This document shows positions 1-9,179 of a stretch of 64,000 nucleotides of DNA, one piece after another. This stretch comes from JAHEJE01 sp965216335 (GTDB lineage Bacteria; Pseudomonadota; Alphaproteobacteria; Rhizobiales; Aestuariivirgaceae). The translations under genes were made by a program, and so were the position numbers. The notes beneath the pieces were generated by a model. The model was not told the origin of the DNA. It was given only the letters and a program-made list of their open reading frames with translations, and did not search any database. The DNA lies in NCBI GenBank assembly GCA_965216335.1, contig OZ244154.1, positions 2,728,001-2,792,000 on the forward strand. Direction: 5' to 3'. Each line of letters starts with the position of its first letter. The first letter of the stretch is position 1.

Positions 1-224
1 TAGAGCTGCTGCAGATAGCTGCTCAGCGCCGCGTTCGCGTCTGCCGCGGTGCGTCTGAAGGTTTTCAGGAAAAGCCGGGCGACCGCCGGAATATCGTGAC
101 GTTCGAGAGGCCGCACGCCGCCTGCCGCCACTGGCGGTGCATTCCCCACCTCGCCGGCATCGGATGAATTGCCGGAGCGCCTGTCATCTGCGAGCGCCAA
201 ATCCGTGTCCCGGTCCATTGTCAT
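1..224 (-). CDS. GNAT-like acetyltransferase, N-terminal part (cut by window edge)
   Basis: Reading the minus strand from ATG at 224 gives an open frame to the window edge. After about 35 low-complexity residues comes VRPLERHDIPAVARLF, which resembles the beta1-alpha1 start of GNAT-family acyltransferases (arrangement R-P-x-x-x-x-D-x-x-x-V). Only 74 residues are visible, so the acetyl-CoA binding motif lies outside the window. A second in-frame ATG lies at 218. The gene follows tRNA-Leu in the same direction. The family call is an inference from the N-terminal pattern alone; substrate unknown. Confidence 0.45.
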   Translation of the reverse strand, partial: MTMDRDTDLALADDRRSGNSSDAGEVGNAPPVAAGGVRPLERHDIPAVARLFLKTFRRTAADANAALSSYLQQL

Positions 225-418
225 TTCGCCGAGAGTGTCATGCAATGAAGATGCCACCCAGCCCAACCGTGTCAAAGCACGTCAATCCCGGTCAACACTA
301 GATGGCAATGTGTCCTCGGCGATTCAACCAATCACCACCGAAAAGCACAATGATCGCACGTCCAACGGGCCGAACCAATCGGATCGAACAAAAAGAAGAA
401 CAACCGAGAGAAAACAAA

Positions 419-505
419 TGGTGCCCAGGAGAAGACTCGAACTTCCACTTCCATACGGAAACTAGCACCTGAAGCTAGCGCGTCTACCAATTCCGCCACC
501 TGGGC
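419..505 (-). tRNA. tRNA-Leu (anticodon CAG)
   Basis: The minus strand folds into a complete class II tRNA of 87 nt. It has acceptor arms GCCCAGG/CCTGGGC, a D-arm containing TTGGTAGAC, an anticodon stem CTAGC/GCTAG with loop TTCAGGT (anticodon CAG), a variable arm, and a T-loop with GTTCGAGTC. The 3' ACCA is encoded. It decodes CUG leucine codons. The following minus-strand DNA is T-rich, consistent with termination or processing. Discriminator base A fits leucine. Confidence 0.95.
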
Positions 506-732
506 CCGGACCCGCCGCTGGCAACGCCAGGACGTGTGGTCGCAAGGTTGGTGCGCGGCGCATCGGTGCAAGCAGTTCCACGCCGCGAACCGCGCTCACA
601 TAATGCCGCGGCCCGGCAAATGTCAACATTGATGGTCCAGCACCGGCAAATATCTTTTCAACGTGCCTGCTTGGGAGTAAACAGAACCTGATCGATGACA
701 GCTCGAAACCACATCTGGCAGGAGGCAACGCC

Positions 733-1707
733 GTGGCAAGACCCCAGGACACCTTGGTAACGGTTATCGGCGGCTCAGGATTTGTCGGCCGTCATCTGAT
801 ACGCGCCCTGGCCCGGCGCGGCTACCGGGTGCGCCCGGCCGTGCGTCGTCCCGACCTGGCCGGCCATTTGCAACCGCTCGGCGCCGTTGGCCAAATCATG
901 CCGGTACAGGCCAACGTGCGCTATCCGCAATCTCTCGCGGCGGCTTGCGAAGGTGCCGACATCGTCATCAACCTGGTGGCCGTGTTGTACAGTGCCGGTG
1001 CCCAGACGTTCGATGCCCTGCATGTCTTCGGTGCCGAGGCGTCAGCCCGAGCTGCCCGCGAAGCCGGCGCCAGGGCCTATATCCAGGTGTCCGCCATCGG
1101 TGCCGATGCCGGGGCAACCAGCGAGTATGCCCGCACCAAGGCCGAGGGCGAGGTGCGGGCCAGAGCCGAATTCGAAAATGCCGTCATCGTGCGCCCGTCG
1201 GTCATCTTCGGCCCCGAGGACGACCTGTTCAACCGCTTTGCCGGACTGGCCCGCATGTCCCCGGCGTTGCCGTTGATCGGCGGCGGGCAGACCCAGTTCC
1301 AGCCGGTGTTCGTCGGTGATGTCGCCGAAGGCATCGCCCGCATCGTCGACAATACCGCCATCCATGCCGGCAGGACTTACGAGTTCGGCGGCCCGGAGGT
1401 CATGAGTCTGCGTAACATCATGCAGTTCACGCTCAAGGTCATCGGCCGTAACCGGGCTCTCATCCCGGTGCCGTTCGCCGTCGCCAAGCTCAAGGCCGCC
1501 GTGCTTGGTCTGCTGCCCAAGCCGCTCTTGACCATGGATCAGGTCGAGCTGCTCAAACAGGACAACCTGGTGAGCGAAAGCGCTTCAGCCGAAGGCCGAA
1601 CTCTGAAGGGCTTGGGGATAACCCCGGAAGGTGTCGAGGCCATCGTGCCGGGATACCTCTACCGCTACCGGCGCGCCGGCCAGTTTACCCAGGTCAACGG
1701 CGCCTGA
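733..1707 (+). CDS. Complex I NDUFA9-like NAD(P)-binding reductase
   Basis: A 324-residue atypical short-chain dehydrogenase. The N-terminal dinucleotide site GGSGFVG lies at residues 13-19 and a YARTK catalytic-type motif at Y132-K136. The body matches the bacterial NDUFA9/NAD-dependent epimerase family, whose mitochondrial member is a complex I accessory subunit; the bacterial role is uncertain, perhaps quinone or sugar-nucleotide related. GTG at 733 is chosen because AGGAGG lies just upstream (about 718-724). The next gene downstream is convergent. Length is normal for the family. Confidence 0.85.
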   Translation: MARPQDTLVTVIGGSGFVGRHLIRALARRGYRVRPAVRRPDLAGHLQPLGAVGQIMPVQANVRYPQSLAAACEGADIVINLVAVLYSAGAQTFDALHVFGAEASARAAREAGARAYIQVSAIGADAGATSEYARTKAEGEVRARAEFENAVIVRPSVIFGPEDDLFNRFAGLARMSPALPLIGGGQTQFQPVFVGDVAEGIARIVDNTAIHAGRTYEFGGPEVMSLRNIMQFTLKVIGRNRALIPVPFAVAKLKAAVLGLLPKPLLTMDQVELLKQDNLVSESASAEGRTLKGLGITPEGVEAIVPGYLYRYRRAGQFTQVNGA

Positions 1708-1716
1708 TCCTGTGGC

Positions 1717-2031
1717 TCAGCCACAGTCCGCCAGCACCTCCGCGCGCATCCAGCCGAAGGTACCGTCGCCCCATCTGTCGCTGCCCGCTTCGTCATGGGT
1801 CACGGCATTCCAGCCTGGCGAAGCCGGCTGCGGCGGATCGTCGATCAGCGACACCATCGCGTCATGCGGCACCTTGCGGATCGCCTCGCTGGCCTCGTCC
1901 GGGTGGGTGTAGAGCACGGCGAAGCCGGCCGCCGGCGCATGCACCGAACACCCGAACGTCGCGTGCGCGCCACCCGGCAGGCAGAGCCACCCGGTCATCG
2001 CGGTTGCCAGTACTAGAGCCTTTTTTGACAC
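1717..2031 (-). CDS. Small secreted SH3-like protein whose start overlaps a repeat element
   Basis: A 104-residue frame if started at GTG 2031, or 93 residues from ATG 1998. From the GTG the N-terminus reads MSKKALVLATAMTGWLCL followed by an AHA cleavage-type site, a good signal peptide whose basic SKK comes from the repeat element at 2013-2280. The mature part, with one Cys near each end and the pattern GFAVLYTHPDEAS..W..V....GWM.AEVL, looks like a bacterial SH3-type fold as found in exported cell-wall proteins. It lies downstream of uppP on the same strand. Function unknown; the start choice is uncertain. Confidence 0.6.
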   Translation of the reverse strand: MSKKALVLATAMTGWLCLPGGAHATFGCSVHAPAAGFAVLYTHPDEASEAIRKVPHDAMVSLIDDPPQPASPGWNAVTHDEAGSDRWGDGTFGWMRAEVLADCG

Positions 2032-2280
2032 TACCGAGCCATTTGACCGGCCTTTCGCGTTTGCTGGCAAGGCAGGCGACACGCCGTGGTCTGGCTGACC
2101 ACAAGTGCTGCCTAACGCTGTCCAGCGAGCGCGAAAAGCCGGCCTTCGGTGGGACAAATTCGCCCATCCGGTGCGCCCACGGCGTTTGCCCGATGAACGA
2201 CATTGCGCGGCGCATCGCGCCTGCCGGGCTGAACGAATTTGACCCATCAAATGGCCCGGTAGTATCAAAAAAGGCTCTAG
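2013..2280. repeat. Structured repeat element, copy 1 (268 bp, long terminal inverted repeats)
   Basis: The left end CTAGAGCCTTTTTTGA is repeated inverted at the right end. The arms pair over about 34 bp with two mismatches. The interior is clearly related to 47600-47884 (shared blocks such as GGCCTTCGGTGGG and AAATTCGCCCAT). An internal hairpin GTGGTC-TGGCT-GACCAC lies around 2086-2102. It sits between uppP and the small secreted gene, both on the minus strand, and its left 19 bases overlap that gene's possible start. CTAG at both ends could be a target duplication (IS5-type targets fit YTAR), but no transposase is encoded. Confidence 0.85.
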
Positions 2281-2303
2281 GATTCTCATGTCGACCTGCT
2301 TGC

Positions 2304-3122
2304 CTATGCGGATGCGGCAAAGAATCCGCTGTAGACCAGCCACAATAGCACGCCGCCGAGTATCAGCCGATAGATCACGAACGGCAGCAGCGACATGCGC
2401 CTGACCAGCGCCATCAGAAAGGCAATCGCCGCCAGCGCCGTGAAGAAGGTCAGCCCGCCGGTCAACAGCGCATCGTTGGAGATCGTCTCGCCGCTCGACA
2501 GCGCCTCGCCGAGCACCAGCACGCCGGCGCCGGCAATTGCCGGAATGCCGAGCAGGAAGGAGAACCGTGCCGCTTCGGGCCGGGTGAACCCAAGCGCACG
2601 CGCCGCCGACATGGTGATGCCGGAACGGCTGGTTCCGGGAATGATCGCCACGGCCTGCGCCACGCCGACGATCATCGCCGGTGTCAGCTTCATCTGCTCC
2701 ATGGCCTTTGCCTGCGCGCCAAATCTGTCGGCGGCATACATGATCACACCGAAGATGATGGCGTTCCAGGCAACCACCTCCGGCCCGCGGATGTTGTCGA
2801 TGAAGCCGGTCTTCTTGACCAGCAGGCCGAACGCCACCGCCGGGATGGTTGCTGCAATGATGAGCATCGCCATGCGACCGCTGTCGGTCAGCCGACCGCG
2901 CAACAGGTTCAGTCCGCCGCCGCTCAGCCATAGGACATCGCGCCAGAAATATGCCAGCACAGCCAGGAACGAGCCCATGTGCACCATCACGTCGGTGATT
3001 AGCCCTTGGTCGCGCCAGCCGGTCAGCGCCGGCACCAGGATCAGATGCCCGGATGACGAAATCGGCAGGAACTCAGTGATCCCCTGGATCACCGCCAGCA
3101 CGATGATCTGCTCGATGAGCAT
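2304..3122 (-). CDS. uppP: Undecaprenyl-diphosphatase (UppP/BacA)
   Basis: A 272-residue polytopic inner-membrane phosphatase that recycles undecaprenyl diphosphate to the monophosphate carrier for peptidoglycan and other surface polymers. Family motifs are present: E17 with LPISSSGHL (residues 19-27) and PGTSRSG (162-168), whose Arg and Ser are catalytic in the family. Length matches the usual 265-280. ATG 3122 is preferred over an upstream in-frame ATG (3155) because GGGGAG lies about 8 nt upstream and homologues begin at this hydrophobic segment. High-level production of this family is known to give bacitracin tolerance. Confidence 0.95.
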   Translation of the reverse strand: MLIEQIIVLAVIQGITEFLPISSSGHLILVPALTGWRDQGLITDVMVHMGSFLAVLAYFWRDVLWLSGGGLNLLRGRLTDSGRMAMLIIAATIPAVAFGLLVKKTGFIDNIRGPEVVAWNAIIFGVIMYAADRFGAQAKAMEQMKLTPAMIVGVAQAVAIIPGTSRSGITMSAARALGFTRPEAARFSFLLGIPAIAGAGVLVLGEALSSGETISNDALLTGGLTFFTALAAIAFLMALVRRMSLLPFVIYRLILGGVLLWLVYSGFFAASA

Positions 3123-3235
3123 CGCGTTTTGCTCCCCTGCCTGCCGGGTTGTCACTCAGCGAATCGCTTGGCAACCGGCCCGCACAAGTCCTATACCGGC
3201 TGAAAGCCGTTCGGCAACCATGAGAAGATCCCGCC

Positions 3236-3922
3236 ATGGCAAAACTCCTGCATTACCCGCTAGACCCATTCTCCCGCCGCACGCGATTGCAACTGAGTGA
3301 ATACGGCGCCGAGGCCGAGCTGCTGGAGGAGCGTCCGTGGGAGCGCCGCGCGGGGTTCCTGCAGCTCTCGCCAAGCGGCATGCTACCGGTGTTCATCGAC
3401 GATGACCGAACCACCGCATCGGGCATCGAGGCAGTGTCGGAGTATCTCGAAGAAACCCGTTCCGGCTTCAACGGCAGCCTGCTCGGCACCTCGCCCAGTG
3501 CCCGTGCCGAGACCCGCCGCCTGGTCGCCTGGTTCGACGGCAAGTTCCATCACGAGGTCGGCGGCATGGTGCTGATGGAAAAGGTCATCCGCCGCTTCCT
3601 GCCCAACGGTGCCGGGGGCGGCACGCCGAACATGAAGCGGGTCCGCGCCGCACTCGGTCGCATCCGCCCCCATCTCGACTACATCGGCTCGCTGGTCGAG
3701 CAGCGCAACTGGCTGGCCGGGGACGACCTGACCGTGGCGGACCTCGCGGCCGCCGCCCACCTGTCCTGCCTAGACTACCTCGGCGACGTACCGTGGCGCG
3801 AGAGCGATGCCGCAAAACAATGGTATCAGCGCGTCAAGTCGCGCCCGGCCTTCCGCCCGCTGCTCGCCGACAACGTGCGTGGCATCACCCCGCCACGCAC
3901 CTACGCCGACCTCGATTTCTAG
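3236..3922 (+). CDS. Glutathione S-transferase family protein
   Basis: A 228-residue cytosolic protein with an N-terminal thioredoxin-like half (MAKLLHYPLDPFSRRTRL, then a SPSGMLPVF stretch with the cis-Pro typical of the GSH-binding site at about residue 47, followed by the SG.E-type turn) and an all-alpha C-terminal half with WLAGDDLTVADLAAAAHLS, the N-capping box of GSTs. Substrate cannot be predicted. It lies 35 bp upstream of queG and may be cotranscribed with it. Confidence 0.88.
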   Translation: MAKLLHYPLDPFSRRTRLQLSEYGAEAELLEERPWERRAGFLQLSPSGMLPVFIDDDRTTASGIEAVSEYLEETRSGFNGSLLGTSPSARAETRRLVAWFDGKFHHEVGGMVLMEKVIRRFLPNGAGGGTPNMKRVRAALGRIRPHLDYIGSLVEQRNWLAGDDLTVADLAAAAHLSCLDYLGDVPWRESDAAKQWYQRVKSRPAFRPLLADNVRGITPPRTYADLDF

Positions 3923-3957
3923 TTGCGCTCCGGCTGACTGGCGGGCATGCATTGGCC

Positions 3958-5072
<1,115 letters not shown>

Positions 5073-5076
<4 letters not shown>

Positions 5077-5969
5077 ACCATCTGTTCTGCTTCGGCCCCG
5101 GCTTTTCCGCCAGGGCGCTTATTGCGACGCTCGACCGTACGGCCTGGCGCGTCAGCGCCACATGCCGCGACGATGCCGCACGCTGTGCGCTTGAGAGTGC
5201 CGGCATTTCGCCTGTCCCATTCGACGGCACCGCGCCACTGCCCGGCGGAGCGCTCGAGGGGGTCAGCCATGTCTTGGTATCCGTTCCGCCCAAAGACGGC
5301 GGCGACCCCGTGCTCAGCCACTGCGCCGAACAGCTCACCACCGCCGCCGGCAGCATCGCCTGGGTCGGCTACCTTTCGACCACCGGCGTCTACGGCGACC
5401 GCCGGGGCGGCCGCGTCGATGAAACGTCGGACCTTGCGCCCGCGACCGCGCGCGGCCACCGCCGCCTGGCGGCCGAAACCGGCTGGCTCGATCTGTACCG
5501 GCGCCACGGCTTGCCGGTCCACATCTTCCGCCTGGCCGGCATCTACGGGCCAGGCCGCAATCAGCTTGAGACCGTCAGGTCGGGCAGCGCCCGCCGCATC
5601 GTCAAGCCCGGCCAGGTGTTCTCGCGCATCCATGTCGACGATATCGCCGGTGTACTCAAAGCCTCTATCGAAAACCCCAATCCCGGCACCGCATACAATG
5701 TCTGTGACGACGAAGCCGCCCCGCCACAGGACGTCATCGCCTACGCCGCGCACCTGTTGGGCTTGCCTGTGCCGCCGGAGATCGCCTTTGCGGAGGCTGA
5801 TCTTTCCCCGATGGCGCGCAGCTTCTATGCTGAGTCCAAGACCGTCAGCAACACCCGCATCAAGAGCGAGCTTGGCTATTGTTTGAAATATCCAAGCTAT
5901 CGTGAAGGTTTAAAGGCTCTGCTTGCCGGTCAGGCTACTAATGGCAACATGGAGAACAACGGAAAATGA
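5073..5969 (+). CDS. NAD-dependent epimerase/SDR-family oxidoreductase (YeeZ-like)
   Basis: A 298-residue atypical extended SDR. The N-terminus HLFCFGPGFSARAL carries a degenerate glycine-rich nucleotide loop. A YLSTTGVYGD segment in the middle and GIYGPGRNQ later are typical of bacterial NAD-dependent epimerase-like proteins of the YeeZ group. ATG 5073 overlaps the queG stop in ATGA, implying translational coupling; a GTG at 5067 is a possible alternative with GAGGAG better placed. Its stop overlaps the next start in the same way, so the three genes form a tight operon. Substrate unknown. Confidence 0.8.
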
Positions 5970-6760
5970 CCGAACCCGCGATGCCGGTCGTCTTTGTCTC
6001 ACACGGCTCGCCAATGCTGGTGGTCGAGGACGGGGCCGCCCACCGCTTTCTGAAGGGCTTTGCCGGCACGCTGCCGGTGCCGAAGGAAATCCTCATGGTA
6101 TCCGCCCATTGGGAAACCCCGGATCCAACCGTCTCACTGGCCGGGCACCCTGAAACCATTCATGATTTCGGCGGCTTTGCCCGGCAACTCTACACCATGC
6201 AGTATCCGGCACCCGGTGCGCCCGGTCTTGCCGAACGCGCCGCCGAATTGCTGGATGCCGCCGGCATGGTAGTTCAACGGTCACCCGACCGCGGGCTTGA
6301 CCACGGCGCCTGGGTGCCGCTCAAGCTGATCTATCCCGATGCCGGCATCCCCGTCACCCAACTCTCCATTCAGCCGCACGCCGGCCCGGCCCATCATTTT
6401 GCCGTCGGCCGGGCCTTGCAGGCCTTGCGCAGTGAAGGTGTGCTGATCATCGGCTCCGGCGCGGTGACCCACAATCTGGAAGTCTTCTTCAAGGGCGGCT
6501 TCGATCATGATGCCGATGTTCCCGACTGGGTCCACGGCTTCTCCGATTGGCTGGCGGACGCGCTCCAGGATGGCCGTACGGACGACATCCTGGACTACCG
6601 CAAGGCAGCGCCGTTCGGCGCCGAAAACCACCCGACCGAAGACCACATCCTACCGCTTTTCACCGTGCTCGGCGCCGCCGGCACCACCCCTTCGGCACGA
6701 CGTGCCCATGCCAGCCACACCTATGGCGTTCTGGCCATGGACGCCTATGTCATGGGATAG
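5966..6760 (+). CDS. DODA-type extradiol aromatic ring-opening dioxygenase (YgiD-like)
   Basis: A 264-residue protein of the LigB/4,5-DOPA dioxygenase superfamily. The metal-site pattern is visible: SHGSPML near residue 14, VSAHWET near residue 46, DHGAWVPL near residue 113, and GSGAVTHNL near residue 166. Members cleave catechols using Zn or Fe; the physiological substrate of the bacterial YgiD-like branch is unclear. The start overlaps the stop of the preceding SDR gene (ATGA). It is the last gene of the queG run and faces a convergent gene 10 bp away. Confidence 0.88.
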   Translation: MTEPAMPVVFVSHGSPMLVVEDGAAHRFLKGFAGTLPVPKEILMVSAHWETPDPTVSLAGHPETIHDFGGFARQLYTMQYPAPGAPGLAERAAELLDAAGMVVQRSPDRGLDHGAWVPLKLIYPDAGIPVTQLSIQPHAGPAHHFAVGRALQALRSEGVLIIGSGAVTHNLEVFFKGGFDHDADVPDWVHGFSDWLADALQDGRTDDILDYRKAAPFGAENHPTEDHILPLFTVLGAAGTTPSARRAHASHTYGVLAMDAYVMG

Positions 6761-6770
6761 GATTGTAGCG

Positions 6771-7457
6771 TCAATCGCTCTGTTCGAACGACACCCTTGC
6801 GCTCGCCGTAAACGTCCTGGACAGCTCCGAGCCGTATCGGCCTGCCCAGTTTCCATAACGTTCGGAGCACTGCTGGTGTGCGATTTTGCCCAACCTGCGG
6901 CCTGCCGCGTCTGCCTGCGCCTGCGCTTTGTCGCGTGCATCGGCAATGGCCTTTGCACACAGGTCGGTAGAATTCAGCAGTTCTTCGCTGAAACCGTAGC
7001 GCAGTCCGCCGATGCGGTTGACCCTTTCATCGGCAATTTGTGCCGCCGCATCCAGAGGGTCGGCAAACCCCGACAGGCGTACAACCAGCTGCATGCTGCC
7101 CTGGAACTCTGAGATGTTGCCATGCCGTCGGTTGATGTCGAGCGACTGGATATCAGCCGTTTCCAGCTTGAGGTTTCCCTGCGTTGCTTTGCTGCGCAAC
7201 TCTTCGCGCCGTGCCTTGAGCAGCGCGATGGTCTCCTCAAGATTTGCCGCGCTGGCCTGAACGGTGAGGTTCAGCGACAGCCTGTCGGCCTTCAGCACCA
7301 CGCTGGCGTTCCCGTTCGTCCGGATGTGGCGATACTGTTTGACCGCAGCGGTCCGGGTGTCGGCCTGCAACTGATTGGTTTGCGCTGCCTGGGTCTGTGC
7401 TTGGACAAACAACAGGCCTGCAAGCGGCAGAAGCAAAGGAAGTACAACTCTGGGCAT
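6771..7457 (-). CDS. SIMPL-domain (DUF541) exported protein
   Basis: A 228-residue protein that begins with a signal peptide (MPRVVLPLLLPLAGLLFVQA, cleavage near AQA/AQT). It continues with the SIMPL/DUF541 pattern: a repeated alpha-beta domain with oxidative-stress-type LNLTVQASAANLEETIALLKAR, then the block ETADIQSLDIN. Periplasmic members are oligomeric and poorly understood. ATG 7457 is chosen because GAAAGG lies about 8 nt upstream and a clean signal sequence follows; an in-frame start exists at 7562. It is convergent with the dioxygenase gene. Confidence 0.8.
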   Translation of the reverse strand: MPRVVLPLLLPLAGLLFVQAQTQAAQTNQLQADTRTAAVKQYRHIRTNGNASVVLKADRLSLNLTVQASAANLEETIALLKARREELRSKATQGNLKLETADIQSLDINRRHGNISEFQGSMQLVVRLSGFADPLDAAAQIADERVNRIGGLRYGFSEELLNSTDLCAKAIADARDKAQAQADAAGRRLGKIAHQQCSERYGNWAGRYGSELSRTFTASARVSFEQSD

Positions 7458-7646
7458 TGGGCTTGGCCTTTCTATCGATGTGGCTCCAGGTGTCGTCGGT
7501 ATCGTCCCATCATGCAGGCTACGGAGTGAATTTGACATAACGTAGGCGTTGCCGGGCAGCACCGGTCCGGCGGCAGCCGGTCTCCCGGCAGTTTACCCTT
7601 CGGCTTCTCGCGGGTCCCAAACCATAAATCTTTGCTTCGGTGCTGG

Positions 7647-8444
7647 TCATCGCGCATCTGCCAGTTCGCATAACTCGAGACAGGCCGCTCTCAGCCGGAA
7701 CAGATCCGGTGCGGTGGATAGCCGGTGATCTCCATGCTTGATGAGTGTCATGGTTACGTCCCCGCCGCGCACCGTCTGAAAGGTCTTGAGTGCGTGTTGC
7801 CATGGTACGTCCGGATCTTCTTCACCCTGCAGGATGCGAACGGGAAAACGGGCCTCCAGTCCCTCCTCCAGCACCAGGTGCCTGCGCCCGTCCTCGATCA
7901 GGTCCCGGGTGATGGTGTAGGGCAAGTCGCCATAGTCGGACGGTTCCTCGAAGTAACCGTTTGTGGTGATTTCGGCCCGTGTGGCCTCATCGTACTTTGC
8001 CCACATCAGGTCCTCGGTCATGTCCGCCGCCGGCGCGATCAACACCATGCCGGCAATGCGCTTGGCGATGGGCGGGTCGTGCCGGGCCAGATGCCGCGCC
8101 AGCAGCAGAGCCAGCCAGCCGCCCATGCTAGATCCGATCACGATACGCGGCCCCGCCGCCAGTTCGCTGAACACCTGTACCGCCTCGCCCAGCCAGCGCG
8201 AGATCGTTCCGTCGCCAAACACCCCGCCCGATGCACCGTGCCCGGAATAGTCGAACCTCAGGCACGGCCGGCCGGTGTTCTCGCCGAGCTCGGCCAGCAC
8301 CTCGGCCTTGGAGCCTTCCATGTCCGACATGAAACCGCCCAGCCAGAACAGCCCGCACGGACCGCCGGCGTCGGGCGCCGGTCCGTCTGCCAGCCAGGCC
8401 AGATCGATACCGTCCTGCGATTTCAGTGTGCCCGATTGCCTCAT
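7647..8444 (-). CDS. Alpha/beta hydrolase (ABHD10/serine esterase-like)
   Basis: A 265-residue cytosolic alpha/beta hydrolase. It has FDYSGHGASGG after strand 4 and the nucleophile elbow GSSMGGW (Ser near residue 105). A late QGEEDPDVPW supplies the acidic residue, and KHGDHRLS near the C-terminus supplies the catalytic His. The order matches proteins annotated as palmitoyl-thioesterase or ABHD10-like hydrolases. Substrate is not predictable. It is transcribed away from infC. Confidence 0.82.
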   Translation of the reverse strand: MRQSGTLKSQDGIDLAWLADGPAPDAGGPCGLFWLGGFMSDMEGSKAEVLAELGENTGRPCLRFDYSGHGASGGVFGDGTISRWLGEAVQVFSELAAGPRIVIGSSMGGWLALLLARHLARHDPPIAKRIAGMVLIAPAADMTEDLMWAKYDEATRAEITTNGYFEEPSDYGDLPYTITRDLIEDGRRHLVLEEGLEARFPVRILQGEEDPDVPWQHALKTFQTVRGGDVTMTLIKHGDHRLSTAPDLFRLRAACLELCELADAR

Positions 8445-8575
8445 GGGATATCCTCCGCCTGCGATTGCCCCGTCAGGAAGCTTGCGCCTCTCTAACTATC
8501 CGACGATCTTTCCCTTGTATAGCAGCCGCAATAGGTGCATTTTGCCCCTGTCAAGCGGCATTGTTTGAATTGGAA

Positions 8576-8592
8576 AAGGAGACAACACCATT
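8576..8592 (+). promoter_or_regulatory. infC: Ribosome binding site and AUU start of infC
   Basis: AAGGAG at 8576-8581 is followed, 8 nt later, by ATT at 8590. Reading from ATT gives (M)RRPMRAPIQ, the usual alphaproteobacterial IF-3 N-terminus. The first in-frame ATG at 8602 has no ribosome site at a good distance. AUU initiation is the classic autoregulatory signal of infC in enterobacteria, where IF-3 discriminates against its own start codon. Confidence 0.8.
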
Positions 8593-9129
8593 CGCAGACC
8601 AATGAGGGCGCCCATTCAACCCCGCGACGATGGCCCGCGCGTGAATGAAAAAATCACCGCGCCGAGCGTCTTGCTCATCGACGGTGAGGGTGAAAAGAGA
8701 GGCGAAATGAGCGTCGACGCCGCGCTCGATCTGGCCCATGAAGCAGGCCTCGACCTCGTCGAGGTTTCACCGAACGCCAAGCCGCCGGTGTGCAAGCTGC
8801 TCGACTACGGCAAGTTCAAATACCAGGCGCAGAAAAAGGCCAACGAGGCCCGCAAGAAGCAAAAAGTCATCGACATCAAGGAAATCAAGATGCGGCCGAA
8901 TATCGACACGCATGACTATGATGTCAAAATGCGCTCGATGCATCGCTTCTTCGGCGATGGCGACAAGGTCAAGGTGACCCTGCGCTTCCGCGGCCGCGAG
9001 ATGGCCCATCCGGAACTTGGCCGCGCCCTGCTCGAGCGCGTCAAGGCGGATATCGAGGACATCGCCAAGGTCGAGATGGAGCCCCGGATGGAAGGCCGCC
9101 AGATGCTCATGGTACTGGCGCCGAAATAG
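8590..9129 (+). CDS. infC: Translation initiation factor IF-3
   Basis: A 179-residue IF-3 which binds the 30S subunit, prevents 50S joining and checks start codon and initiator tRNA. It has the N-domain (VNEKITAPSVLLIDGEGEKRGEMS), a lysine-rich linker (YQAQKKANEARKKQKV), and the C-domain with IKMRPNIDTHDYDVKMR and VTLRFRGREMAHPELG. The ATT at 8590 is taken as start (see the separate entry). Unlike many bacteria, rpmI-rplT is not directly downstream; a terminator and two unrelated genes intervene. Confidence 0.95.
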   Translation: MRRPMRAPIQPRDDGPRVNEKITAPSVLLIDGEGEKRGEMSVDAALDLAHEAGLDLVEVSPNAKPPVCKLLDYGKFKYQAQKKANEARKKQKVIDIKEIKMRPNIDTHDYDVKMRSMHRFFGDGDKVKVTLRFRGREMAHPELGRALLERVKADIEDIAKVEMEPRMEGRQMLMVLAPK

Positions 9130-9157
9130 GCCGGGAGATTGCATCAAGCAGAGAACT

Positions 9158-9179
9158 GGGCGGCTCGGCCGCCCTTTTT
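9158..9179 (+). terminator. Rho-independent terminator of infC
   Basis: GGGCGG (9158-9163), a 5-nt loop, CCGCCC (9169-9174), then TTTTT. It lies 29 bp after the infC stop and runs up to the stop codon of the convergent patatin gene. Confidence 0.85.

Noticed and set aside
169..465. 98-codon plus-strand open frame over the first intergenic region and tRNA
   Set aside because: It runs through the tRNA-Leu gene antisense, and its protein is low-complexity with no family pattern.
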